Positions 12,561 through 23,900 of a stretch of 64,000 nucleotides of DNA are shown in pieces (the stretch's first letter is position 1; each line of letters begins with the position of its first letter). Source of the stretch: Helicoverpa zea (Eukaryota > Arthropoda > Insecta > Lepidoptera > Noctuidae); assembly GCF_022581195.2 (NCBI RefSeq), contig NC_061459.1, positions 9,982,001 to 10,046,000 on the forward strand, in the 5' to 3' direction. Under the pieces are notes generated by a model. The model saw only the letters and a program-made list of their open reading frames with translations. It did no database searches and was not told the origin of the DNA. The position numbers and the translations under genes are program-made.

Positions 12561-15500
12561 CGCGTCCAAATTATCATATTACTCTACTATCATAAAAAGT
12601 TTTCATTACAAATAATTTTTGTAAGTACAACAAAAAAAAAATCCGATCAAAAAATAAAAAACTTAGGTAAGTTGCGGCTCCCTATCTTCCCTGTTCGGTT
12701 CTCCTGACCTCGCGCTGACCTCGGCGTGTGCGATTGGCGCGAAATTCAAATTTTACACATTGAGTGAAGAGTATAGCTTGCGCGACGCGATAGACGCGGA
12801 AGTGTAGTGGGCGGAGCTATCTAAAATCAAAAAATCCGCGGTGCGGTCTTAACCTAATTCATAAAATACCTGGACTACTATCGATGGACAACAAATAATA
12901 ATCTCGTGGATATTGAATCAAAATACCGGTAATATTTTTTATCTCACTGCACAAAAACAGTAACGCTACACACAATGCAACAATATTTATCTCAAAACAT
13001 TGGACCGCACTATCATCACAATTCAATATATTTAAGGCCTATTCAAAACGTGATCTACACAGAACAATTCACCGGAATATGAGCTTTATGTCAACTTCAT
13101 TATGGTCGCGAATTTGCATCTGTTCCAATTTATCGCACAATAAGTGTTTGAATCCGTTGTTTTCAGAAATGAGAGATGTGGTGCCCATTGTGTATGGTAC
13201 AGCACGGTGCGCATTGTGGGCCAGCACTCGCGCGCTTTCATCTCAATCACAATGGGAATCTTATCTCAGCCAAGTTTTATATCGCCACGTTGATTTAATC
13301 TTAGTAGACGCTGTAATGAACACTTTTTATCCGACTTTTATTTTAATGTTAGTTTTCTTTGTTTTAATTCCTTTTGAGTTTATGTTTCACTCGCCTTTTT
13401 CTGACATCATTTTTTTATCCGCGGCTTTGAAGCTTAATACGATTTATAATGTAATAATGTATTTTTCCCACGCGTACGCCCACGCATGCCTTCCACCTGA
13501 GGCGGTCGATGTTTACGTAGAGTTTTTTTGGCAAGTAATTTGAAACACCCCTTTCTCTGTGTAACTAAAGGCACCATGATTACAACAAACCTACAAATTA
13601 CCAAGTCCATTTCTTTCCTCTCGGTAGCCTTTTGCAGCAGTTACCCTTTAACGTGTTTTGTTGCCAAAATCGATGGCTTTGTTCTCTCTGTAACTACCTC
13701 TTCTTTCCACGTACCGACAAAAATGTTCCTTCCTACGTACATTTGAAATTCAAGGTAACGTATTGTGCCTTTGGCTATTCGATCTTCAAAGAATACCTTA
13801 ATTATGTATCTTGTAATAGCAGGCATAGAGATATATGTACTTTTTTTCATCCAACAACTGACAAATTAAAGAATGTTCGAGATTATAAATGATACGGAAA
13901 TGCTGAGCACCTAATTAAGAGAAGCGGAGTTAAGCCGCCGTAATATCTTAACATTACCTTTTTATACTTTATTCTTTCAAAGATGTTGAGCTGAGAAACC
14001 GAGGGGAGGATTACTTTCTTTATACATATTTGTCCTACTTTTAGCTCACTACAGATTTGTACAGATATAGGATACAACGTTACGGAATTACAGTTTTATT
14101 AAATTTAATAGGAAAGGGTGATATTAATTGAAATGTCACCTCTTGCCATTGCTCAAAATAAATAAAATTTAATATTGCGTGTTCTATTTTATTAATCGTG
14201 GTTTTAATCGGAATCAGAATTATTTTGAACACTTATATTCAGTTATAATAGTTTATCGTATTTGGTGAGCAATGGTGCAAAAAGCCGTTCGTTTCCAGTT
14301 AAAATAAAATACTATATCACGCCTTTGTTGACGTATTGTCATGTTAAATGAATTATTGTATGCTTTATGTTTTATTTTACACAAATAATCACATTGTTGC
14401 TCAAAGCAAATTGCATAAAAAAGCTTTTACAAACATAAACCAAAGTTATTCAAAATATTAACATCACTAGGGTATTGCCTCGAGCAAGTCAATTTATCTT
14501 GTTTTTCCTTCTCAATTATGATATACCAACACACGGTTTTGTATATTTGAATAGGTATACTATTGTTGAAACTGGTTAACAATTTAGTTCTTCAAACTAG
14601 AATTATTAGAATACCTTCACTTCAAGGATCTTTTCAATAGAGTACTGGAAAGTTCATTGTTACCCCCCGACAGGCACATAATATTACCAGATTTCATCAA
14701 TCAACGCAAAGGCTCAGAGTGCGAAAATCAATTCAACTGTATTAGCATTTCGACAACGGAGGAGATTAAGAATTTCAACATAAACGAAAAACGAAGCAAT
14801 TACCGATCCGCGCCGAGAACAAACTTTGTTTTATTTGAAAGGAATTAATATTCATTAAAAAATCTTTCTCGGCATCATTCTGTTGAAACTTTGTAATCAG
14901 GCTGTCAGGGTCCGCGAGCCGGCGCACCCGCCGCGCGCCTCGTCAGCGAATTTAAGGTTGCAACCGGATTTTTTCAGCTCTCCAATTACAACAGTCTGCT
15001 TTAACTTTTGCACATTGAACTCTCATATCCGTCAATTTTAAATTGGACCTACCATTTGCTGTAGACATTTAACTGGGAATTTTAATTACGAAAGTAATTT
15101 AGAATTCAAACGAGTGATTGCGTATAATATTTCAGTGAACTAAAAGCAAAGCGTTGATCCAACCGTAATTTGAAACTTTCCGAGCGGGACCGATCATTTG
15201 TCGGAAAATTCCGGAACACATCCGACGTCGCGTTTTAGCTATATTTTCTCTTACACCTACGCTTTATGGATTGATACTCTATATGTATAGAAAATTATAG
15301 ATAAAACGATATCGTTACTCGTGCTTGTAGCAAGTTAATCCAAAATTAACTTGTTTAAAATTAAATTAACAGTTCGTCAGAACGTCACGAACAACCGTCG
15401 AGCTGTGGTCGACTACCAACTTATTATGTTAATTATATGACAATTTAATCGTTTCATAAATGGTTTAATCGTCTGCTTTTAACGCGTAAATCAGATTACG

Positions 15501-18500
15501 TATTCTGAGTAAATCCCTCAGGTATACAAATAGATTACCGAAGCTCTGATTTTCAGCACTGAGCATCGCGTTCCTTTCAATTTGGGAATGTGCTTACAAA
15601 AGGGAATGGTAGACCGTTATTCCCTTTTGTAATGGTATCAATCCATGGAAGACAAAAGCAAGACTGCCGCCATTTCACAATAAATTAAATTATCGATACC
15701 CGACATAAGTAATGATGATGCTTCGATTCACGCACCGTTTACCACACAAATTCTTTTAAGGGCTCGATCACAAAAGATGACGGTGCTCATCAAATAGGTT
15801 TACACAATGTGCTCATACTAGTCTAGTCTAGTTCTATTTGTGCTTCATTATACTTCAATTTATGAGACAGACTGAAATGATATAAATCTTTATACGAGTA
15901 CAATAATAATAATCTCACAATCTCATCTGTCTACATCATTTAATAAATCTTCTGCCGTAATGGTTCAGTAAACGTGATTCATTTCTAGTAACGAACGCTT
16001 ATATTATCGGAATTCTCATTATAAAGCCTTATAGTTGGCACGTGTACCTACATATTACGTAACACGTATTGTTCCACTTTCCAATAAAATCTTGTAAAAT
16101 AGAAATATAACGCGAAATAGCTGGTAAAGGCTAATACGTATTTTCCGCCGGCCGACCCTAAGCATGAAAAATTGTCGGGACGGAACGCGAAATAACTTTT
16201 TATATTATAGGTACTGAGGGCTTGAAGGGTTGAAACATCGACGGTCGGATTCGCAAACAGTACATAAAGATCGGGCGATCTCACGTTTTTTCCGAATGAA
16301 GCCGTGAAGGGACATTCCGACCCTCGCAGTAGCCGACGGAATTTACCTAGCGCCCGCCAGGACTTGCCCACTGGCGCCCTCCGCATTATTAAGTGATTCT
16401 GTTGAAACAAATCCGCCCAGGAGTATTTTAAAAATGTTACCATTGAAATACATTTTTCCATTTCTGTGACAGCTTATTTGTGAAAGTTTAATTATACGAG
16501 CAAAGTATACGCCTCGGGTTGTTTTCGATATTTTCCACCGAAAAATAAAACGTTTTAACAAAGAGCTGTCTTTTGCTTTTCATTTTTTACTGTCATCCCC
16601 AGTATATTTAAGTGAGTAATGATGTCTTTCTGTCGTATAAATCTACAAGGAATGCAAATATCTAAACTCGGAGGTGTTTACAGTTTGTCTCGAGTTTGAA
16701 ATTATTAGATTTCGGAAATAGGACAGGAAGAAGACGGAAATATTCAATTGATTTTATATACGGACATAATACAACTGAAATCTTTACGTTTTTGGGTGAA
16801 GAAAAACATCTCGAGGAAACCTAGACTGTAAACTCCAAAGACCAAACCGCATTGACATAGCATGTTGATTAACATTCAATTCTTCTCGATGTTAGAAGAG
16901 GCCAGCAGTGGAACGACTACCTTTGCAAAAACCTTGTTTTTGTGGATCTTTCTTGTTTTTGTTATGTTAGTCGCAAAATTATATTACAGGCAAAAAGACG
17001 ACAAACATAAACCATTCCTCGCACTATTCGGAGTAAGATTACCAGCTGTTTTCTATCAACATTGCCAATTAAACGCTTACACAAAGCTCATAACATTATA
17101 TTATTACATACTAACTTTCATCATATTACTACTAATTTGAAATGTTGCATTAATGCAACTCATTGTTTTTGATTCGATAATATCAGTACCGGATTAATAA
17201 TTGCCGTACGTAAAACGTAAATTAAATTTATATCGATGTCAAAACAGATATTTTACCAATAGAAATTAAACAGCTAATTATATTCAAAATATGAAATTGC
17301 TCGCAGTTGTCAGCTAATATAAGTATTTACAGTACAAGTTACTAGTATACGTATTGTCAGACTTATTCGCCCGAAGGCAGGAGTAAAGCTTAGTAAGGTC
17401 ATATCATCCCCTTTCCCTTAGGCAAATGGAGCGTTCACATCACTCAAATAGCAGGCGAGTCACAGAGGTTGCCTTTTACTGTACAATTCACTTGCGCGCC
17501 AGTAACGTTGAATAGAATCTTTCAGAAATCTTGATTGAGTCTGAATGGGTTAGTACGCTCACTGTCTGTGTATCTCAGGTTCAACGTCAAGGTTTTATTC
17601 GAAGATTTACGACCGAGGATACGAGAAGATCAAGTCTAATCTATTCTTAGTTATCTGATATCTCATGTGACGTCATTCATCCCTTATCGCTTAATGATAA
17701 TATACTAAGCTTCCACAGTCAATAATCGTGCTCACGCTATTATTATTAACCTAATTATACATATTGGTAATTAGCTTCGATTAGAGATCTGTTTAAATTC
17801 GATTTACGGATTAATTAGTACGTTTGGTAACCTGTAATTTATGTACATATTATGTCATTAACTATTATGGAGTCTAACTTCATTATAGTTACAGTTGAGC
17901 GTTGCACTAGGCTGGACGTCAAAAACATTATCGGCTAACCACTAAAAGCAATTTACTCTTAAAAGGGGTCTAAAACCCCGCCAATTTATTTTTACGTAAA
18001 AAAATGTGCTGTCGTGGCACAAAGTTAATAGAGAGTGGCGATTATTTAATTTTGCTAGTATTTACTAAGCGATCCTGTCGACAGTTTCCGAGTTTTGAAT
18101 TAGTTAATGAGAATTTACACACAGATCTTCTCATAAATCCTTAGAAGTTGATTAATTGACTCCAATGCTTGGATAACCACTTTTGAAGTTTCTGAACAGT
18201 TGTTACTATTCCTATGCCGATATAATTGAGGCAGTGAATGATTCCTCGTTGCTATGTGGACGGTTCTTATTCTCAGTCCTTCCAAGAAGAACAACAATTT
18301 AAACTTTCAATAAGATGTTGTTTTGATTCTATTGATTGACCTAATTTAAATAAATCTTGGTATGAAGATTGGGAACATAGAGTTTTCCTCCAGAGCCGGG
18401 ATGAAATGTAGACCCATAATTTTAAATTACAAGGAATTTGAAAATATTAAACCTTTCCGTTTTCTGCCAAATAAAAATATTGAAACAGCTTCGGCATCGT

Positions 18501-18869
18501 GTTTACTTAATTTTCGTCGTTATTGAGATCACGGTACCTAATCGAAATTGAGGTGTAGCTTCAATTCGATAGAACAAGACGAAACTTCGGAAAGAAGAGC
18601 TGACTGCTTCAATGAATTACGTGGACTCTTGGTAAATGACACGAATCGGAAGTGGATGATAGTATGACATCTGACAGAGGGAAATAGAAGAAAATACACA
18701 TCCTGGCGACCAAATGACTTGGGAACGGGGACGAAGAAGTGGGCCCTTAGTGAAAAATCTATAGTTTGTGGTACAATTTTCGATACCAAAAAAATACCCC
18801 AACTACAAGTATCTACCGAGCCACTAAACTTGCCCACAAAACTCAATCAAGTGAGCGTCTGGAATGCGT
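12561..18869. other. Non-coding apart from the SINE remnant at 16.8 kb
   Basis: Contains a 154-codon plus-strand ORF (13079-13543) and a 137-codon minus-strand ORF (16048-16461), neither with recognisable domains. A compact GC-rich stretch occurs at 14905-14950. Nothing else is identified. Confidence 0.55.
16792..16917 (+). mobile_element. Partial, diverged SINE (3' half)
   Basis: Matches the body and tail of the SINE at 5878-6175 (GAGGAAACCTAGACTGTAAA, then GTTGATTAACATTCAATTCTT and GCCAGCAGTGG) but lacks the tRNA-like head and has several deletions. A 92-codon ORF starting at 16862 begins inside this remnant and is therefore unlikely to be a gene. Confidence 0.8.
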
Positions 18870-19006
18870 ATGGAGCACAGCCCCGGATCTAGGGGGGGGC
18901 AAGCCGGGGCCCATGCCCCGGGCGGCAAATTCAGGGGGCGGCAAAATCAGGCGGCTGCCTGATTTTAAATCGTACATCACAGATTACCATAATAGTTACC
19001 TACCTA

Positions 19007-19763
19007 CAGGGCCGTCTTAACCTATGGTGCAGGGTGTGCGAATAACCCGGGCGCCTCGGTCTCAGGGGGCGCCACGGGACGCCCCACCACCAGAAAATTT
19101 CGATGAAATTACACCCGTTTGATAAGGAAGTTCCATTGTATCATGATACTGACAAGCAAAGTTTCAAAAAAAGTCGCCTTCGCTATGTTTAATTGATCAT
19201 TTTGATTATTTTTCATAACATCCTCCAAATAAGTGAAAAAATTCTCGCTCGCTACGCTCGCGGTTAAATTACCGTTTCTGTACTGTTTTTCTGATGGTTT
19301 ATTATTTTTACGCACCCAATCAACGAACACAAATAGCACTCGCTCTAATCACGGTTTCTTTTTATTTGTACATGATTCCCAGTTTAATTTGTGAGTCTTC
19401 AAACAAATAACTTAAAAAAGTTCGCGCTCGCTGCGCTCGCGGCTACTTGTTGCTTGACAATGTAGGTACTTTTGTGTCGTAGACTCAAAGAATGTAGCGC
19501 TCGCGGCTACTTGTTGCTTGACAATGTAGGTACTTTTATGTCGTAGACTCAAAAAATTTCGCGCTCGCTTCGCTCGCGCAATGTTACACAGGCATTGCCT
19601 TATTGGCTTCATTAGTCTAATCCGCGCTATCTTACCTTTTATAAGTCAAATGTAGCAAAAAAATATATTTATGGAGTCCTCAAAAACAAAAAAGTTTGCG
19701 CTTCCGACTGCTTGCTACTTTACAGCGCTTTTTACCTACTTATTAACTTTTTGTGTACATTAA
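19007..19763 (+). mobile_element. Truncated hAT-like element, left end only
   Basis: Begins CAGGGCCGTCTTAACCTATG. The same start with small changes recurs at 19916 (CAGAGCCGCCTTAACC), followed in both by GGTGCAGGGTGT and a CCCGGGCGCC motif. No matching right end or 8-bp duplication was found, so this is probably a partial or rearranged copy of a related family. The right limit given is only the edge of the next element. It includes the 64-bp tandem duplication at 19441-19568. Confidence 0.55.
19441..19568 (+). repeat. Tandem duplication, 64-bp period
   Basis: The unit starting GGCTACTTGTTGCTTGACAA at 19441 is repeated at 19505 with only a few changes. Each unit ends in the CGCTCG-type motif, which suggests the hairpin repeats grew by local duplication. 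Confidence 0.85.
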
Positions 19764-19771
19764 TCTGTCTC

Positions 19772-20780
19772 CAGTAGCGGCTTTAGGGTAGGGCGCGGTT
19801 GGGCGACGGCCCAGGGCGCCGGACATCCTTGATCAGAATTTTACTCCTATTTTTGTTTTAAATTTCATCAAAGATCGCAGCTTACAAGAACTGTATCCAA
19901 ATGTATGGATAGCATCAGAGCCGCCTTAACCTATGGTGCAGGGTGTTCGAATAACCCGGGCGCCGCGAGCTCAGGGGCGCCGCGGTACGCTCCTGGACCA
20001 AGAAATTTCAATTAAATTAATGTATTGTCATACAATGCCGCGCGCGTTAGATACACTACTTTTATGTCCCAAAACTCAAAAATTTTCGCGCTCGCTTCGC
20101 TCGCGGTTTCTTTACTTTACACTTACATTTTTTTTCACATATAGCTACTTTTTAATTTAATGTCCCAATACTCAAAAAAATTCGCGTTCCCTTCGCTCGC
20201 GGCTTCTTCACTTCACAGTCGCCTTTTATTTTATATGTTAAGGACTTTTAGTGATCCAAATCTCAAAAAAGCTTTTTCGGGCTTGCTTCACTTTATAGTT
20301 GTTTTTATTTTTGAATTTTTTTTTGTCTACCCTAGCAAAAAGGTAGCGTCGTTTTTAAGTCCTTTTATTAATAAGAAAGTAACTTCTAGTTTCTATTTAT
20401 GGTACTACTTTAAGTCCCAAAATTTTAATTCATAGGCGCCAACACCAACAAAGAGTTATCTACGTTTTCGCTACATTTTAAGTCATTTTTGTTTTGAGTT
20501 CTAAAATATAACAAAAAATTTCGCGATCGCTTCGCTCGCGCAATCACAACCTGTGTTCCCGTGTTTTTGCATTCACCAACCAGCAATAACTTATGTACGA
20601 TTGGGCTACATTTTAGGTAATTTTTGCTTTGACTTGTTAACTATAAAAAAAAATTTGCGCTCGCTTCGCTCGCGCAATCGGTAACTACATATGTCTCTGT
20701 TTTTCGTATGGGTTTGAATTGCAGTTGGGGGCGCCGTAGAAATCTCGCCCAGGGCGCTAGTAGAGTTAAAGCCGGCACTG
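19772..20780. mobile_element. hAT-like element (nested), non-autonomous
   Basis: Left end CAGTAGCGGCTTTAG and right end TTAAAGCCGGCACTG are imperfect inverted repeats, flanked by the perfect 8-bp duplication TCTGTCTC (19764-19771 and 20781-20788). The GGGCGCC motif recurs near both ends. It codes for no transposase. It contains several copies of a palindromic CGCTCGCTTCGCTCGCG-like motif and, at 19916, a further hAT-like left end. It inserted inside the outer element at 18878-20970, so it is the younger of the two. Confidence 0.85.
19916..20000 (+). repeat. Second hAT-like left end, related to the one at 19007
   Basis: About 70 bases closely matching 19007-19080, starting CAGAGCCGCCTTAACC and running through GGTGCAGGGTGT and the CCCGGGCGCC motif. 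It lies inside the nested element at 19772-20780. No partner right end was identified. Confidence 0.6.
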
Positions 20781-20978
20781 TCTGTCTCGACTTCATAACT
20801 TAAACCTGGCGAACAGTTTGAGCCTACAATGATTTGGACACATTTTTTTAAGTCCTTTACCTACCAAAAAAGTGACTTTCGTTGGTGAAAATAAAAATAA
20901 GTACGTAGGTAGGCGGGGCGGCATTTTTCAGTTTTTGCCCCGCCTAAAAAAAATTGAAGATCCGGGGCTGATGGAGCA

Positions 20979-23900
20979 AGTTGTCCACGAAACCTGTGGT
21001 CCTCAAGGGACGCATTACTTCAGTTAAACACGCAGAGAACCGCGCTAGTGTTCGACAAGGGAATTTATTTCGATAAACACCACTAAATGGGGAAGTAATG
21101 GTATTGCGGTGAGCCAAAATAAGTTTTACTTAACTCCTGTTAATCAAAATAATGTTTGATATTACAAGCTTTTGGGGTGATCAGTCACGCAATTTGGGAA
21201 TGATGAAGTATCGTGTATTGTCTATTAGATAGTATCTAGTTCAGAGATTGTCGATAATATGGTGCCCCTAGAGTACATAATTATCAAATCAAAGTTATGG
21301 GATTATCTTGGGATAATCATCATTATCTTAGCAATAGAACGTCTACTGCTGAACATAAGCCATTGATTATCAAAAGGACCCGCGACCCTTGTCAGATAGT
21401 TCAGCCACATATTTGCCCATTCAATATTTATTAGAACCTGCCTGGCAATGTGAAAATATCAAGCTGAGACCTGAAACTCATCATCATTAATTTAAGAGCC
21501 CAGCTCTTGTCGGTGCAGCTCCTTCCATTTACACCTATCTAGCGCCAACTCCTGAACTTCCTTATACGTCACAACCTTCACCTTTTCTTTAATTTGCTTG
21601 ATGTAGCTATACCTTGGACGACGACCTGAAACTACACACACCAAAATAATGATAAAGCTCTTAACTTCCTTCTAATAAAGAAACTCGACTCAATACTTAA
21701 AACAAAATACACATCTAGATGCTAGAACACAATAAATAATTATGATATAGGAAACATCATACAAATGTGGAATGAGCCAAAACTTGTTTGCAGACATTGT
21801 TTAATGGTTGCCAAAATTAAATAGGACAGGGGCGTATGGAGTTTACCGCATAGCGTAAAAATGGACCTTGGATACAAAAATGTTGATTAACCTAAGTGAT
21901 AAATGCATTAAGAAAGATTAAAATACGTATCTGGTTAATATTAACTTGTCACAGTTGAGGAAAACAGCCTTAAGGAGAAATTGCTTCTGTTGTTTCTCGG
22001 CTATTTCAAAATGTTTATAGGAATTCAGCATAGTTTGTCGTTAAGTAGTGCTTTGCTGTGTTATTCCAATTCCATTACACATTATATCATCATCATCACT
22101 TGTTAGAATAAGAAATGACTGAAAGAAATCATGCTTAACCCTTCAGTGATAAATAAGACATAATATAACTTTACATATCTAGAATACCACATACTTGCAA
22201 ACAGAAATAAACTTCATTAATAAATCAATAGGCACATATTTCGCATTTACACGATACACAATTATTTACTTGTATACCAAACGAATAAACGATAATTTGT
22301 TGATATTTTGATATTAGGAATTATTGTTAATTATGCAAATCACACGCATCGGCTGCCGAACACCGAGTATTTAACATTAAATAATTATTGAGCACAAATG
22401 AGCTTCATTTGAATAATATTGCCATTGTTTCCATACGTACGAACATTATGTGCATTAAATACGTGTCCATAAGATCGGTTCAGAATTGTGAATAGCATAA
22501 ATGCTTACACAGAACACTATTAAAATATACTGTACTGTTAGGTAAGTTACAAAAAAAACTAAAAAAAAGGGTTTATTTTTGTAGGTCTCTTATAATAGTA
22601 TACTCATGTAGATCAGTACTGAATTGCTGCTTAAATTTTTTTACTCCTACTTATGTACCATGTATGATAACCGTACAACAAGATCTAACTATCTACAACA
22701 TACACATTATTACACACCAAAATTGCATATTTATTGAGAAAATATATTTCTATCTGACACTACATCATACTAAAATATGAACATATAAAATTGTTTTACG
22801 ATTGCGACACTAGCGCCATTCGCGACCGAGCGCAAACGGCATTACACGTAACTAAAAGTTACGAGGATACATTAGAAAAACATTATATGATGTCACATCA
22901 CGTTACCAGTACAAGTACTTAGTGCCTTAGGTACGTGCTTAGAGTATACATATCACTGAAAGTTTCTTCTCTGTAGTGAGAAATGCTAGCTCTGAACTGA
23001 AATACGAAGTAGGTATACAGCTTAAGCTTATCTCTGACAATACCTCGCAGGTGAGGTTAGGACTTGCAGTGCAAAGGTCGTTGACCTGAACGTTGTCTAC
23101 GGTACATTATGAGAGAATACTAACTCTTGGAGCTGTGGGAATTCTGATAGTATCCTTTTGTTAGAAACTTAGATGCAATGCTCTCTGATTAAATATAACT
23201 GATGCAGTTGGTCGTTATGTGCCTTGCCCTTTTTCGTTAAATAAACTTTGTTGAAATCACCGCCCAATCAAAGCAACCGTTAGTCAGTTAAGTATTGATG
23301 TTTCATATGGAGCGACTGCATAAATGTCCCCCACAATTTATCTACTGGTCAGGAAATAATCTGGAAAGTAATTGCCGAACTTTCTGTTTTACATATTTGT
23401 AGGTATGTTACAAATCGAAGAAACAAATAAAAGTGCAGTCAGTTATGTAAGGTAAAGGTGATATTAAAGCCAATACTGATACCAATATTTTTAAGCAAGA
23501 CTTTTCACTTGACAAAACTCCGATAAAAAGCAGAAGCACAAAAAAAAAACGTGACAACCAACAGCTGTTTATTAAGCGCGATTCAAAAATATTAAAAAGG
23601 AGGCACGTCTCGAAAGCAATCAATTTCATCATGAATCAGTGCAAAAGAAGGGCGAGACGGCATTGTCCGTGAAGCAATAAAGCGCTTATTGAAATCGCTG
23701 CAGGATACCTGCCTCTAATAGACGACTTAACGGTCGAGGTATCACACTAGAGCTCGTGAACTGCGGGAAACAAAACGAAGGAATCCTTTGCGAAGCGATC
23801 CGAACAAACTTGAGTTTCAATTAGACGCGGCCAAGGATAACGTGAGATTAGGATTGAAGAGGTGTCGTGTGGATACAGCAACTATCCACGTAACTATCCT

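Larger units (their letters stand above)
19241..20680. repeat. Interspersed palindromic CGCTCGC hairpin motif array
   Basis: A motif of the form CGCGCTCGCTTCGCTCGCG, preceded by a run of A and TT, occurs near 19245, 19423, 19554, 20084, 20183, 20515 and 20655, with weaker versions near 19498, 19700 and 20265. It can fold into a short GC-rich hairpin (GCGAGCG against CGCTCGC) in otherwise AT-rich DNA. Spacing is irregular, roughly 70-330 bases. It belongs to the hAT-like elements and may represent subterminal binding repeats. That role is inference. Confidence 0.75.
18878..20970. mobile_element. hAT-like element (outer), non-autonomous, with nested insertions
   Basis: Terminal inverted repeats CAGCCCCGGATCT at 18878 and AGATCCGGGGCTG ending at 20970 are flanked by a perfect 8-bp target duplication, ATGGAGCA (18870-18877 and 20971-20978). 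An 8-bp duplication with CAG...CTG ends is the hAT superfamily signature. Both subterminal regions are rich in GGGGC/GCCCC (18891-18950 and 20910-20945). No transposase ORF is present. The interior is filled largely by other hAT-like ends, including a complete nested element at 19772-20780. Confidence 0.88.

Noticed and set aside
13079..13543. 154-codon plus-strand ORF, the second longest in the window
   Set aside because: No recognisable domain, ordinary AT-rich composition at third positions and no splice or promoter context. Such lengths arise by chance in 64 kb.
14905..14950. GC-rich block flanked by AG and GT, considered as an upstream Tmtc exon
   Set aside because: The translation (Ala/Arg/Pro-rich) does not match the expected first lumenal loop of TMTC proteins.
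16048..16461. 137-codon minus-strand ORF
   Set aside because: No family motif and an overlapping minus-strand ORF in another frame at 16343-16561. Composition does not favour coding.
16862..17140. 92-codon ORF with hydrophobic stretches
   Set aside because: It starts inside a decayed SINE, so the apparent start is repeat-derived, and the rest has no similarity to a known membrane protein.
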